Positions 20,186-31,309 of a stretch of DNA of 44,432 nt are shown here, piece after piece. Within the stretch, counting starts at the first letter, position 1. Each line of letters opens with the position of its first letter. Origin of the DNA: Chara braunii (lineage: Eukaryota; Streptophyta; Charophyceae; Charales; Characeae). A program made the translations under genes and the position numbers. The stretch is taken from the NCBI GenBank assembly GCA_003427395.1, contig BFEA01000224.1, positions 881,633-926,064 on the forward strand, written 5' to 3'. Below the pieces are notes generated by a model, which was given only the letters and a program-made list of their open reading frames with translations, ran no database searches and had not been told where the DNA came from.

Positions 20186-20578
20186 CTATCGACCTAATTT
20201 CTTAAAGAATTGAAAGGAAATTTTTGAAATCGTTGACACCGGCTGAGTCGCAATAAGGGCCTTGCTCCACAGCTCACCAAATGTGGAAAATGAGAATGAA
20301 TCTTCCATTAGAACGTGGGAAGATGCACCTCCATCTTTTTTGTCTTTTGTGCTTGTGGAGAGTACTGCAGCGAGGGCCTCACTAAGTGGAACTGCCTCCT
20401 CGCTATTATCCTTTCCCTGCGTCACATCCAGCAATGATGTTTGCAGGGTCGCGGGTATAGGGGGAGATTGTGGAGGGACGGGGGGGGCGGAGGTTGGGGT
20501 ATGAAGCGTGGTTAAATCACCAGTACAAGCCACGATGTTAGGAAACGCACCCACCACTACAGGAGAGACCAAATTCAT
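20186..20578 (-). pseudogene. Possible coding remnant, Pro/Ser-rich, unrecognised
   Basis: An open minus-strand frame of 130 codons starts MNLVSPVVVGAFPNIVAC and has a Pro-rich middle (TSAPPVPPQSPPIPATL) and a more regular C-terminus. Upstream in the same frame is the dispersed repeat that ends at 20583, with one TAG. It may be a linker from a LINE ORF1 or another element protein. I recognise no domain, so real coding status is uncertain. Confidence 0.3.
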
Positions 20579-20582
20579 CCCA

Positions 20583-20646
20583 CTAGAAACGTTTCTACTC
20601 TATTTTTTTCCGTGGCCGATAGCTGGGCCAAGTACTGGTGGTTTAA
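20583..20646 (+). repeat. Dispersed repeat, copy 2
   Basis: A 64-bp block from ctagaaacgtttctactcta through agctgggccaagtactggtg to gtttaa. It matches 32198-32261 (opposite strand) nearly base for base, and its last 30 bp match 6637-6666. It also contains a small palindrome, ctagaaacgtttctac. See the finding on this family. Confidence 0.85.
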
Positions 20647-20746
20647 CCCGCTTGCTTCGGACATTAATGTGGACGAGCCCTTCGATTGGGTGAGGCCTCC
20701 AAAACAGTTTTACCGTCTTCCCGGAATAGAATGTGCGTTCATTATA

Positions 20747-21321
20747 GCGGAATAGCCTGAATTTATGGCAAATTCTAGTCTATATACACGGCTATAATGA
20801 CCGTAGTGGTCAGCCGCTTGCCACCGAGTCACCGACGTCGGTCCAGAACACTCCATGGAAGGGCGACCAATCAGAGGTAGAACAAAACGCGCGGTCATTA
20901 CATCTGTATTTAGGTGAACTTCCAGTCCAGATACAGCGATAACGACCGTACTTCGTCAGTTATCCTGGACCAAGCGTGATGATGGGCGATAAATAAGCCT
21001 GCATTACAGCTGTATTTAGGTAAACTTGCAGTCTAGATGCAGCGATAATCACCGTACTTCCTCAGGACTGACTCACACTAGCTGTATCTTAAATGTACCT
21101 GACCACGGCCGGACCCGGATGTATCTGGCCGCTATTTCGTTTAAAAATAAGTAAAAACGTTCCTCGTATGAGTATATGCCGTCAGTTATACTGCACCAAA
21201 CGTGGTGATGTGCGATAAGCCTGCATTACAGCTGTATTTAAGTAAGATTGCAGTCTAGGAACGGCGATAATGACCATAACTTCCTCTGTTATGCTTGACC
21301 AAACGTGGTGGTGGGCGATCA
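20747..21321 (+). repeat. ~105-bp tandem repeat array, interrupted
   Basis: A unit built of cattacagctgtatttaggt, cagtctagatgcagcgataa, tgaccgtacttcctcagtta and ggaccaaacgtggtgatggg repeats from about 20889, 20999 and 21220, with a degenerate unit before them at about 20747. The second unit is split by 112 bp of unrelated sequence (about 21067-21180). Units diverge by point changes. Non-coding; possibly a minisatellite or satellite remnant. Confidence 0.85.
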
Positions 21322-21611
21322 GCCTGCCCACATGGAGCCGGCCACCTAATATAACGCTGAGTTTCGTTTTTTCTTTTTTCCCTCCTTTTTTCTCTCCTTT
21401 TTTTTTGTCTTTTTTTTAATTCCGGATTCCGTGACCTACCGAACACCTTTAGCCCAGTCGGTATGTCCAGCTAGATTCGATTTGTTGAAATGCTGACCAC
21501 TGTTCGAATGCAGTTGGAACTCAATTAATGAAATCGAAGGGAAAAGTCGAACCCGCTAACAATCTGGCGTTCACTCGTCTGCTTACAGTTGACGCTGGAC
21601 TTGGGTATGCA

Positions 21612-23439
21612 TTTTTTTTTTTTTTTTTTTTTTTTTAGCAAAGTTTCATTATAAAGGCAACAGGAGGCCGGGAATCCCTCCACATCTCACATTCGGGCCG
21701 TTGATCTTTCGAATCTACGGTCAGAAGTTGAGATTTCAGGTCAGTGGGACTCGGCCCCGGGTCCAGTGTCCCATGCTCCTATCAACAGTCTTGCTATCTC
21801 TGAAAAAAAGGGGAAAAATAGACAATTGAAATCTACCCAAAGACACCAAGGAACGAGCTCTCTCTCTATCCAAGATCCTACAGCCATTCATTCATATCCG
21901 GGAGCATTACCCGGCTTCGCTTCCCGGAAGTCTGTTTTCGACTCCCCACGTCTCCTGAAACTTTCCATCTGCCCTCTACAGTCTGCATTACCTGTAATCT
22001 CTCAGTTTTGCGAACACCATGTAATCTTTCCAACTAGAGTCCTCCTGAGCTTAGCCAAGGTCCTATCACCAATTCGGAATCCTCTGAAATCCTTACCAAT
22101 CTATTCTCGACTGCCCACGTGTTTAGAAACCAATCTTCGTTCTTCGAATGCCAGTCTGCTCTAATCACCTTCCTTATCTGGGTCTTCACAATAGTCAGTG
22201 TATGAGGGAGTGTCCAGTGATCACCCTGAAACCGGGCTGCATTCCTTGTCTGCCAGATCACCTCCATTAGTATACCTCAGAGTCTGCATGTTTGTGCTAG
22301 TAACCCCAGCCCCTAGAGAGTGAGTTCGTTGTTACTGATTTCCCTGTAAAGATCCAGTTATCTGTCCATTCTAGCACTTGGGAGGTAACCCGTGTCGTGA
22401 TGGCCTTCCAGTGGCGGCGCCACCACTGCCACAGTCTTTTTGACAGTGGACAGTGGATCCACAAATGCACTGTAGTTTCCCAAGCCCACATACAGCGTGA
22501 GCAGGTTTGGGCAATGGTCATACCTTTGGATGATAACCATGTGGCCGAGGGCACCACTTGTAGGGATTGCAGCCACAGTAAAGCCGCTGTCTTCTGATTG
22601 GTCGCTTTCTTCAATTGGGACCACAAGCAATGCAGGTCTTGCTCCGTCATCAGGATGGGGCATTAATCCTCCCATCTTCTGCAGGCCACTGCTGAGGGGG
22701 TCCTCTCCTTACTCCAGACCTCATCAAGTCTCTGCCAGTCTTTGTTGAATATTGGACCAGTGGGACTAAATCACCCTGCTGGCTTTTTAATTTCCAGCCA
22801 TAGGGAAACGGTTCCATCTTGTACTGAGCAGCCAATACTCCCCCTTTGCATGACTCTTTACCCTTTTTGTCCCTGGTGACCCACCATTGATATACTCCAG
22901 AGTATGCAATATTGACTGGACCTGACGCTCCTCCCCTAGTGAAAGCCTCTACAGCTGGTTGCCCAAATGAGGATCCCAGATTGCATGAGCAATTGGACGT
23001 ACCTGTAAAGGGTCTTGTACCCATTGTTCAAAATTACCTTGCCAAGCTACGTGAAAAAGATTACCAGATGTCCATGAAAAAATAACAGCCAACTGATGTT
23101 CATAGGGGGAGGGGTACTCAGGGAGGCACAGCGACTGGCCACTCAGATGATGCTCGGTCCCTCTGCTACCGGCTGTCCCCTGGCCGGTGCCCCCCAGTGG
23201 GGAAGGCTATCAGGCCACCCTAAGGCTGTCAGGCCACCCTGGGCTGAAAAGGCCACCGTTGTCAGATTAGACACAAGATTGAATTTACCTGGGCTGCTTA
23301 GTCCGATGATAATACCTCAAGGTCATTGCCCTTTTCATTTTAAAAAAGAAAAAAAAATGAGAGGCAAAGATTTCCGACCAGAGGCTCTGTTCTTTCTTCT
23401 ATCAGCTTCAGTTCCCTATAGAACAGCTGAGTTTTAGTC
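21612..23439 (-). mobile_element. 5'-truncated LINE insertion (LINE-3 copy) with poly(A) tail and TSD
   Basis: A T25 run at 21612-21636 is the minus-strand poly(A) tail. The 12-bp string gggtatgcattt lies at 21603-21614, directly at the tail, and again at 23440-23451. This gives a target-site duplication that brackets the insertion and places it inside the left arm of the foldback. Inside are remnants of an ORF2 C-terminus (22034-23024). The part 23030-23439 has no recognised domain, includes a repeated ggccaccctaaggctgtcag-type string, and may be older sequence or a chimera. Confidence 0.82.
22034..23024 (-). pseudogene. LINE ORF2 C-terminal fragment
   Basis: Read on the minus strand, frames at 23024-22650, 22650-22297 and 22267-22034 give the tail of a LINE ORF2. 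The clearest part is TCSRCMWAWETTVHLWIHC followed by PLSKRLWQWWRRHW, the C-x2-C...H...C zinc-binding module found at the end of the RT region in plant LINEs. The same layout is in the copies at 14652 (plus) and about 25550 (minus). Several frame breaks; the RT core is absent. Confidence 0.85.
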
Positions 23440-24011
23440 GGGTATGCATTTCAACAGTAGCTCAGTTTTTTTTTTTGTTTTTGTTTTCTTTTTGTTAGCT
23501 CAGTTTTGGTGCAAACACTTCAATTTCGGGAAAAGTCGTAAAAAACTTTTCCGGCGACGAAACCTTTGTACCCATTTCCCCCCAAACGGGGAAAAAGGTG
23601 CTGCAGGCCCCAAAATCACTTTCGGCGGCATTTTTGCACCCTGCAAAACACTTTCCCGCCATTTTTACACAGCGCGGGCTAGGTCCCTCTTACACGAATT
23701 CGGCGATATTGACCTTAGATAGCAAAGATCAACGGCCAGAATCTCTTAATCCGTGCAAGTGGGACCTTGCCCCGGCTCAGTCAGGGTGAAAAAATGACAC
23801 CAAAAATGATTTGGGGACCTGCGGCACAATTTTCCCCGTTGGGGGGGGAAAAGATACAAAGGCTTCGTGGTGGAGATGTTTTATGACTTTTCCCGAAATG
23901 GGAAAAGTCGTAAAACCTCAACTGAGCTACCTAAGTTGGTGCACACCCCTCAACTGTTGAAATGCATATTCGAGTCCAGCCTTCACTGGAAACAGACGAG
24001 AGTGAATGCCA

Positions 24012-24422
24012 NNNNNNNNNNNNNNNNNNNNNNNNNNNNNNNNNNNNNNNNNNNNNNNNNNNNNNNNNNNNNNNNNNNNNNNNNNNNNNNNNNNNNNNNN
24101 NNNNNNNNNNNNNNNNNNNNNNNNNNNNNNNNNNNNNNNNNNNNNNNNNNNNNNNNNNNNNNNNNNNNNNNNNNNNNNNNNNNNNNNNNNNNNNNNNNNN
24201 NNNNNNNNNNNNNNNNNNNNNNNNNNNNNNNNNNNNNNNNNNNNNNNNNNNNNNNNNNNNNNNNNNNNNNNNNNNNNNNNNNNNNNNNNNNNNNNNNNNN
24301 NNNNNNNNNNNNNNNNNNNNNNNNNNNNNNNNNNNNNNNNNNNNNNNNNNNNNNNNNNNNNNNNNNNNNNNNNNNNNNNNNNNNNNNNNNNNNNNNNNNN
24401 NNNNNNNNNNNNNNNNNNNNNN
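24012..24422. other. 411-N assembly gap
   Basis: Run of Ns. The left edge lies within the right arm of the foldback. The right edge is GC-rich (gggctggccacccgggaccc). Confidence 1.
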
Positions 24423-24502
24423 CTTGCACGGGCTGGCCACCCGGGACCCGGGCGGCCCGGATGGTAGCCTAGCTAATGAGAAAAAATACTTCAATTCTTT
24501 TG

Positions 24503-24542
<40 letters not shown>

Positions 24543-24552
24543 CTTTTTTTTT

Positions 24553-25093
24553 AGGGCGGCCAATGCCGTGTGATCCAGGCACTCCGGCCTGGTTCACACA
24601 GCGGCCGCTTTTGAATTATACAAGCCGGAAAAGGGGTCCGGCATCTCTTACATCATAAAAGAGTTCCCAAGAACTGAACTGTATCCTCTGGCTACCACAG
24701 TTCAGGAAGCTGCCAGCCTACTGACCTACTGACATGGCTTGTTATAGGCACAAAAAGCTGTTAACCCACCGACGTTGTCGTTCTTGTAAACAAAAGGAAA
24801 AGCGGAAAAAACAATAACACAGTCTAAACTAGCGAGATACATATTGCGCGCAGCAAGCACTGAAACAATAGCACAATCTAAACTAAGCACACACAATCAT
24901 TCAGGCACCGAAAAAAGCACACACAATCACTCAGGCACCGAAACAATAGCACAGTCTAAACTAAGCACACACCACATATTTTACAAGCAGATCTAGTAAT
25001 CTGCTATTCTGTTCCCAACGCAACCAAACCCAACCCCATGCCCACAACACTGAAGCTCAACACAAGCCATGGGTCAAATGGGAGAGGCAAGGT
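24553..25093 (-). other. LINE-2 3' untranslated region with a short tandem repeat
   Basis: Between the ORF2 stop and the poly(A) tail. Position 24830-24972 holds a degenerate tandem made of aacaatagcacagtctaaac, taagcacacacaatcact and caggcaccgaaa blocks repeated two to three times. No ORF. Such 3' UTR repeats are common in LINEs. Confidence 0.65.
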
Positions 25094-28000
25094 TCAAAGG
25101 AAGAAGGCAGAGAATGTCAATTCCGGGCGCATCATTGGTTGCTGTTGGACTGTCAGCAGGCCCGGGAAGGCCATCCATCTTGTAACAAAACGTCTGGTCG
25201 CTTTGGCTGAAAACCCTTTGTTCTGCACTTTGTAAGTCCAGTCTGTGTGAATCGCCTGTTTGATGAAATACTTGGTATCTGCCCGGACCATTGGAGGTGT
25301 ACATCTCTCACCCCTTCTGGTCGCTGAGTTTCGCAGCGTCCAAAGTGTCCAAAGAATGGCTGCTCTCAATGTTTCCTCTGCGTAACCAAGCCGTCCTGGC
25401 ACCTGTGTGCGTCTCGATGCTGAGCCCATCAATACAAACTCATCTGTCCATCTTTCAGCCGCTGCTGTTATCGGCACCGAAGGGCTTCTCCACCAGTCCC
25501 ACAGAGGGCGAGCCAGTTCACAAAACAGACAGAAGTGTTGCAGGTCTTCCAGCATCATACCCGGACACAGTGCACAACGAGGCGAAGCCTTATGCGTGCT
25601 TTTGGCACACCACATCGCAGTGGGTAAAACTTGGTGAGCAATTAGCCAAAGAAGTCCTGAATGTTTCACAACTGATAAGTCCATTAACAGTCTCCAGAAG
25701 GCTGGTAATGCTGCTGCCAGTCGTGGTAAAGAGTCCATTATCCAGTTTGTAGCCAGCCATCGCCTGGCCACAATCCAGTTCACGTCCAGTTTAGGCCTGG
25801 CAATTTGGTAGCCCATTCTGACTGAATACTCATGCAGCGGGATGTGAGCCCGGCTTTTAAGCNGATGGTCCCATTCCCAATTTCTCGGGTCCACTGGCAG
25901 GTTGTNGGCCGGTACTGATATAGAATAAGGGCGATATTTGTCGTCGGTTTCCAAAACACACACCGGCATCAAATGATGCAGTGAGGGGAAGGCCCTGTCA
26001 GGGCATAGGCGGTGCATCACGGGTCCCAGAGAAGTTGCCNCTTCCATAGGCTGCNAGGAGGAGGTTCNAATGTCANNCGCGGGCAGAGAAGACTCCACCC
26101 GCCAAATGCAGTCAAAGCTATCCTCTTCCACGGAACTGTACCACATCCTGGTCACAGGTACCACTCCCGCGTGCAATGTGTCAACCCATGAGTGAGGGAT
26201 CNCCTGTTGAAGCATCTGTGTGTGCTGTTGCTGGCGCCNCAACCCTATGAGTTTTACACTGAGTTGGGCCTGTGTTTTCCAATTGTGAGTTGTGACGTCC
26301 CAAATATCCGCTAAGGTGCCCACCCCGCGTGACAGCCAGGCCTCCCCAAATGCTCCCACCCCGAAACAGGGAAAAGGGATGCCTTGTGGGGTTAAAATAT
26401 AGGGGTTGTCAAAATAGGGTTGGGTGAGCAGTCTTTCCACAAAGAGTTCCGGCTGTTTCAATTTCGGTGCACAGTGTTTCCAAGCAGTCAAAATCCCATC
26501 CCACAAACCTTGTGGGGGTTTCTTCCTTGAGTAGGCCGGTGTAAGGATTGCCAGCCACAGGCAACGGCTGTCAGTCCAGTGCCAGTGATTACACAGAATC
26601 ATTTCCGCCAATTGTCTCCAGGGGGCAGACGGCCCTTCGAGTATAGCCCAAACTATCCATCTGACCAACAACGCGCCAATTTGTCTTTGAGGGTCCAAAA
26701 TTGACATTCCCCCTTGACTTTTGGGCTGAGTCAGCACATCCCAAGCCACTTTAGGGAGGAAGTTGACCTCCCCCCCCTCCTCCTTCCAGAGGTAATGTGT
26801 CAGGATACGCCGGATCAGTTGCACCGTGGGTACATCTAATTGGCGAATGGCTCGCTGATACCAAATTGTTGAGAGTATAGCGTTATTTATCACCAGTCCT
26901 CTGCCTACGAGGCTGACCCCTCGTACACGGAGCCAGGGTCGTAAGGCTTTCCGTATTGCAGAAATAACCTGAGACGAATCCTACAGCATCTGGGGCGAGA
27001 AAGTGATGCGGTGGCCCAACAACTGCTCTTGTTGAGTCGGCAACACCACTCTAAGGCTCCAGTGGTGCGGGGCCTGAACCCCCGATGGGACCATGATAAC
27101 AGATTTCGACCAATTAATGGCTGCTTGCGATAGTTGACAAAATAACGCAAAGGTCTGCTGGAGTGCCTGGAACGCCATGTCGTCCAGCGGGGTCAGTGCA
27201 ACCGAATCGTCCGAAAAGGCCTCAGTTTTGAATCTGTCCCCTGACGGCAACAGAAGTCCGGGCACTTCCAGGTTCGCTCTGATCATGGCATGCATAACTT
27301 CTACGTACAGGACATAGCGATAGGGGGCCACCGGGCAGCCCTGCCGCACCGAAGGAGTAAGCACGACAGGGCTGGACAGCGCGCCGTTGATACACAGCAA
27401 CGAAGTTGCTGCGGTGAGCTGAGAAGCAATGGCTCGTGTAAACAATGGACCGAAACCAAAACTTATGAGGGTCGCCTGGAGAAATTCCCAGCCGACCCTA
27501 TCATATGCTTTTTCGAGATCCAATAGGAGAATTGCAATTTGCTCCTCCCCTGCCCCGACCATTTCCATGAGTTGCTCGACAAACATGACATTGTGCAGGA
27601 TTTGTCTACCCTGCAGAAATCCCGTTTGCGATGGATGGATCAAGGATGTCATAACAGTTTGCAATCGGTAGGCCACGATTTTGCCAAAGATTTTGTAAAG
27701 GCTCGGCATCAATGTAATCGGTCGCCAATTGCGTATATTGGTAACCTCCCCTTTTTTGTGTATGAAGGTAATTATTCCTTGTAGCATCTCTTGTGGCGGA
27801 GGCACTTCGTTCCAAATAGCATGCATCATTTTGAGAAGATCAGGATAGAGATAGGGGGGAAAATGTTTGAAAAAGGTAGTCGGCAAACCATCCGCTCCCG
27901 GGGTCTTATGCGGGGGCATTGATCTACATGCTCGCACTACCTCCTCCATTGTTATCTGCATTTCTAAGACCAGTCTCTGCTGGTCTGTCAGACGACGGTC

Positions 28001-28462
28001 CAGAGTGTTCCAGACCGTGTCGTTGAAGTCCAGCAGCAATTGTCCAACTGTGTATTGGTTTTGGGATGTGAGCAAGTGGTCATAAAAGAGTTTTGCATAT
28101 GCAGTAATGAGCGGGGTTGTTTCAGCCANCGGGGCCTGCTCATCAAAGGGGTGGCTCAATGCCGGCATTATTTGAGCTTGGGGCAGACTTCTCCTGCTTC
28201 TGAAGAATGTTGCCGTCATGCGATCCCCTTTGATCAGCCAAGAAATTCGCATTTGATGAGCTTTCGCTCTTATCGCAGGCAGTCCAATGTAAGTCCAATT
28301 CTGCCTAGCGCGTTCAAGCTCTGTCATCAAGGCATTTTCGTCACGGTGTTGTTGTGTGGCCCTACGGGCCACAGCGGCCATGTCTTCATTCCACCGTTGT
28401 TGACTGGACTTTGTCAATTTTTGCATTGATTTGTGGAATAGTTTACCGCGTACAAGCACCAC
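25094..28462 (-). pseudogene. LINE ORF2 (RT plus zinc-binding tail), one in-frame TAG
   Basis: One reading frame from 28462 to 25094 is interrupted only by TAG at 26983-26981, where the codon context (QML-stop-DSSQV) fits a Gln codon changed by one C-to-T step. RT landmarks in order: HKTPGADGLPTTFFKHF, IRNWRPITLMPSLYKIFGKI, QTGFLQGRQILHNVMF, LLLDLEKAYDRVGWEFL, SVRQGCPVAP and the catalytic AFSDD near 27211-27197 (usual FADD). A zinc-binding module (CALC...HFCLFC) lies near 25570-25520. The start at 28462 is only the first open codon. A frame change near 28450 joins it to upstream sequence (to about 28640) that lacks the endonuclease. Much better preserved than the plus-strand LINE, hence younger. 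Confidence 0.9.
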
Positions 28463-28717
28463 CTTGAGTCCAAAGCCAACCAGCTACAGAGGTGAACAAA
28501 GGCCGGGCTTGACGCCATTTGGACCAGAAATCGGTAATGAACTGCGTCATTAATGGCGAGGACACCACCCATTCTGGAAGAGCCACCCGGTCTGATCTCG
28601 CTCTTATGACCGGGTGCAGGAAAGTAGCGGGAGTTTCAAAAGAACGGAAAAAAAAAAACAAACAAAGATTTGACCGTGAAATGCAGTTGTACACTTTTTT
28701 TTTTTTTTTTTTTTTTT

Positions 28718-29785
28718 GAAAGGACGACGGCCCCAGGTAATTCAGAAATAGTTGGTCTTACAACACAGATTCAGCTCTGATATAGGCTGGATACATTCCT
28801 GTGAGTGCCAGTGTGATCACAGTTGAGGAAACACAGCTGCAGCAAATCATGGACTATGGGCGTCGTCAGACACTCCTATTGAAATCCTCGGGCAATAGGA
28901 AAGATTCCTAATGGCTCAAAAGGAAATTTGGGCTCTTGGTTCCACCTGTCCTAGGGGACGTCGCCCGAGGACATTTCCTAAGACTGATGTCAGAAGAAAA
29001 AAAAGAAAAGAAGAGAAAGAAAACAGTTGTGCTTCAGGCCTTCAGCCAATAGGGTGCCGCATGATCCAGATTCTCGGCTGTAACGTCTATCTACCTGTGT
29101 GCCCTCTCCTCTCTGTGAAATTCCTTGGGGATTTCGTGTCCCCGAGGAGTGTCTGAAGACGCCCTATGCCCTGCCCCACTGGCAGGGGCCTATTCCCACT
29201 ACCTTCTTCCCCCGAACACAAAGCACCCTTATTTTGGCTGTACCTGGCCAGAAATATAGCTTGTATACATTCATTTTTAGGGTGCGTTATGTTCAGGGCA
29301 AGACGGTAGAGAGGTATTCTACTTCATTGTCGACGTTTTAGATCACGTGCGGCTAGGGGTGACAGACGCGAACTGCTCATCTCACTTTGAATCTAAGGGC
29401 CTGCCTGATGCAGTATAGGGTGGTGCCCATGAGAAAGCACTGACCAATGAAGTGGCCGGTACTGGAAATTTTTATTGATATTGAACATTGCCGCTGGTCT
29501 AAATTTCCAGACTTTTGGAGAGCGGGGGTGTTTTCGAGACTTTGTGCTTTGCTGTTTATGCGTTGCCGTACTACTTTTTTTTTTGTGTGTGGGCAGTTAC
29601 TATCTTTCCGTCAGACATGGCGGTTTTATTGCAGTAGGGCAGGGCCTGGCAATGTGAGGATAATACTGCACATGCATCTGGACTCTTCCTGGGCACAGTT
29701 CATTCACATTGTTTTCCTCGTCCAAATGAAGCTCCTAAAATTAATTTTGTTTGAATTTAAAATCCATTAAATGCTGTCACACGTC
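28718..29785. other. No gene seen
   Basis: Unremarkable single-copy-looking sequence apart from a 31-bp block at 29241-29271 shared with 31737-31767. Short open frames match nothing I know. Confidence 0.5.
29241..29271 (+). repeat. Shared 31-bp block, copy 1
   Basis: tacctggccagaaa, six variable bases, then ttgtatacatt. The same layout with the same spacing is at 31737-31767, where it forms the loop of a small foldback. Here no flanking arms were seen, so it may be a remnant. Confidence 0.7.
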
Positions 29786-30506
29786 GTAGAATACTTTGCT
29801 AGTGGGACGAGGCCCCAGGGGTCTAGTCCCACCTACAGCGTTGAGTTTTCTCAACGCTGAGCTTTCTATCACGTGTGGCATGGTGGGACGGAGCTCTGCC
29901 TTTGATGTAGATTCGGTACCGAAATACAGGAGAATAACCTATTAGATTTAGTCATTTTGTAGAATTTTTTTTTGACGTGAAATCCGTTTTGTAGTATGCG
30001 TTGGCCCTTTTGGTTTGGGCGGGAAGCCATTTTCCGTTGAGAAAACTACCCTACCGAGGGTAGGGTACATTTCTCAACTTCAGTGCCTTTCCTTTTTTTT
30101 GTTTTTTTTAGTCCTCATTGCATCCTGAAACGGAGGAACTCTGACAGCTGTGTTTGGCTGTCTGGCATCAAACTGGTTTCCTTCTTTGGGCAATGAATGC
30201 ATTTGGCCATTTACGTTGCCCCTGTCCATTTTACAAATGGTGACCTCCTGTCCCCTCACCACGGGGAGTATCCTTTTTTCACGGAGACGTTCACTCCGAC
30301 TGTTCCAGGCATGTTTCATTTCTCGGAGTAACGTTATAAGAAATAAGGAGAAAAGCTGTTTCTAGCATTTTTTTCAGTTTTTTTATTTCTTGTTTCGAAT
30401 ATTTTAATGTCAAAATGGCGTCACACCGTTGAGTTTTCTGAACTCAACAACCGTAGGTGGGACCAGACCCCAGGGGCCTGGACCTACGAGCGAAGTATTC
30501 TTCTAC
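29786..30506. mobile_element. ~720-bp inverted-repeat element
   Basis: The left arm 29786-29866 starts gtagaatactttgctagtgg, then cgaggccccaggggtctagt, then cccacctacagcgttgagtt. The reverse complement of 30423-30506 gives the same order (tacttcgctcgtaggtcc, ggcccctggggtctggtc, ccacctacggttgttgag). Each arm contains a small hairpin around gttgagttttctcaac. The interior (about 29867-30422) has no recognised protein. A third, isolated end of the same type is at 31140-31175. Confidence 0.78.
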
Positions 30507-31139
30507 TCCGTTCAGGATTTCGATCACGAGTGGCCTGGAGTGACGCAGTACGGCCGTCGAATACATTACATTGGATCTCGACGGCCTGGTAGTTTCCGAG
30601 CGGGGACTGTAAAGATACCCACCTTTCTCCAGTCCAATGAGATGCGTCGAAAAAAAAAAAAAAAAAAAAAAAGTTGGACATGATAGCTTGTGGCTTTGCG
30701 TGGGCGGGAAGTCTGGATTTTATGGATTTAAAAGGGGGGGGGTTGATTTCCGGACTTTCGTTNTTTTTTTTTTTTTTGGCTCTGAGAAATAGAACTTGAA
30801 ATGTGAAATTCGAATATTGTGGTGGATCTGACAGGAACGCCTCCGCTTCTGTCAGATGGCCTGCTCGAGGCATCATGAGATACATGGCGATGAATGTATC
30901 CCAATACCCGTTACTTGTTCACCCTTGTGACTGTGTTTGTGGACACATTTTATTGCCACGGTACATCACTATGATGAAGACTTACGTGAAGGAGATCGTA
31001 CCAACCCATGAATTCGGGTGCACAGCTGTTCTTCATAGTTTTATGTGCTATTTCAATTCATTTTAAGTCAGAAAAACGATCCATTCATTTAAATAAAAAA
31101 TCAAAAATCACTTTGTATTTTCCAAAAAAACATAAAATT
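30507..31139. other. No gene seen; A- and T-runs
   Basis: Contains A22 at 30651-30672 and a T run with an N at about 30763-30777. No supportable ORF. Confidence 0.5.
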
Positions 31140-31175
31140 GCGTCACACATCGTAGAATACTTCGCTAGTGGGTCC
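31140..31175 (+). repeat. Isolated terminus of the 29786-30506 element family
   Basis: gcgtcacacatcgtagaata followed by cttcgctagtgggtcc is nearly identical to 29777-29808 (tgtcacacgtcgtagaat... ctttgctagtgggacg). The match includes bases outside the arm (gtcacac), so the real terminus lies further left than I could define. A weaker mirror (gtagtggtgggatcagaccc) is at 31408-31430. Confidence 0.65.
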
Positions 31176-31207
31176 AGACCGTCCACGCCCCAGCGGACTC
31201 GTAACTC

Positions 31208-31309
31208 CCGCGACAAAGCGTACTGTCGAAAACGTCCACCCTCTGCAACAGCCCCCACAAAGAGCCACCGCGACAAAGCGTACTGTTGAAAACGTCCACC
31301 CTCTGCAAC
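31208..31309 (+). repeat. Two-copy 60-bp direct repeat
   Basis: cgcgacaaagcgtactgt(c/t)g, then aaaacgtccaccctctgcaa, occurs at 31208-31249 and 31268-31309 with one substitution and a period of 60 bp. It lies between the isolated terminus at 31140 and the weak mirror at 31408, so it may be the interior of a small element. Confidence 0.85.

Larger units (their letters stand above)
21565..24011. mobile_element. Large foldback element, left arm split by a LINE, right end at the gap
   Basis: The left arm (21565-21612, then 23452 to about 23640) pairs with the right arm (about 23790-24011). Matching landmarks are tggcgttcactcgtctgctt versus the complement of 24001-24011 and the bases before it, tatgcatttcaacag at 23443 versus ctgttgaaatgcata at 23956, and the gggaaaagtcgtaaaa blocks at 23529 and 23904. 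Without the inserted LINE the arms would be at least 230 bp each. The right arm runs into the 411-N gap, so its outer end is not visible. The loop holds a tgcaagtgggaccttgcccc motif shared with other foldbacks here. Confidence 0.82.
24508..28717 (-). mobile_element. 5'-truncated LINE (LINE-2 copy), ORF2 nearly open, poly(A) tail
   Basis: This is a minus-strand LINE whose 3' end is marked by the T run at 24508-24552 (poly(A) on the minus strand, interrupted by one C). ORF2 (28462 to 25094) carries RT and the zinc tail, but the endonuclease is missing, so the element is truncated near 28640-28700. Another T23 run at 28695-28717 abuts the truncated end and may be the tail of a different insertion. 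I could not identify a target-site duplication. Nine isolated Ns (25863 to 26239, and 28129) suggest collapsed copies. Confidence 0.88.
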
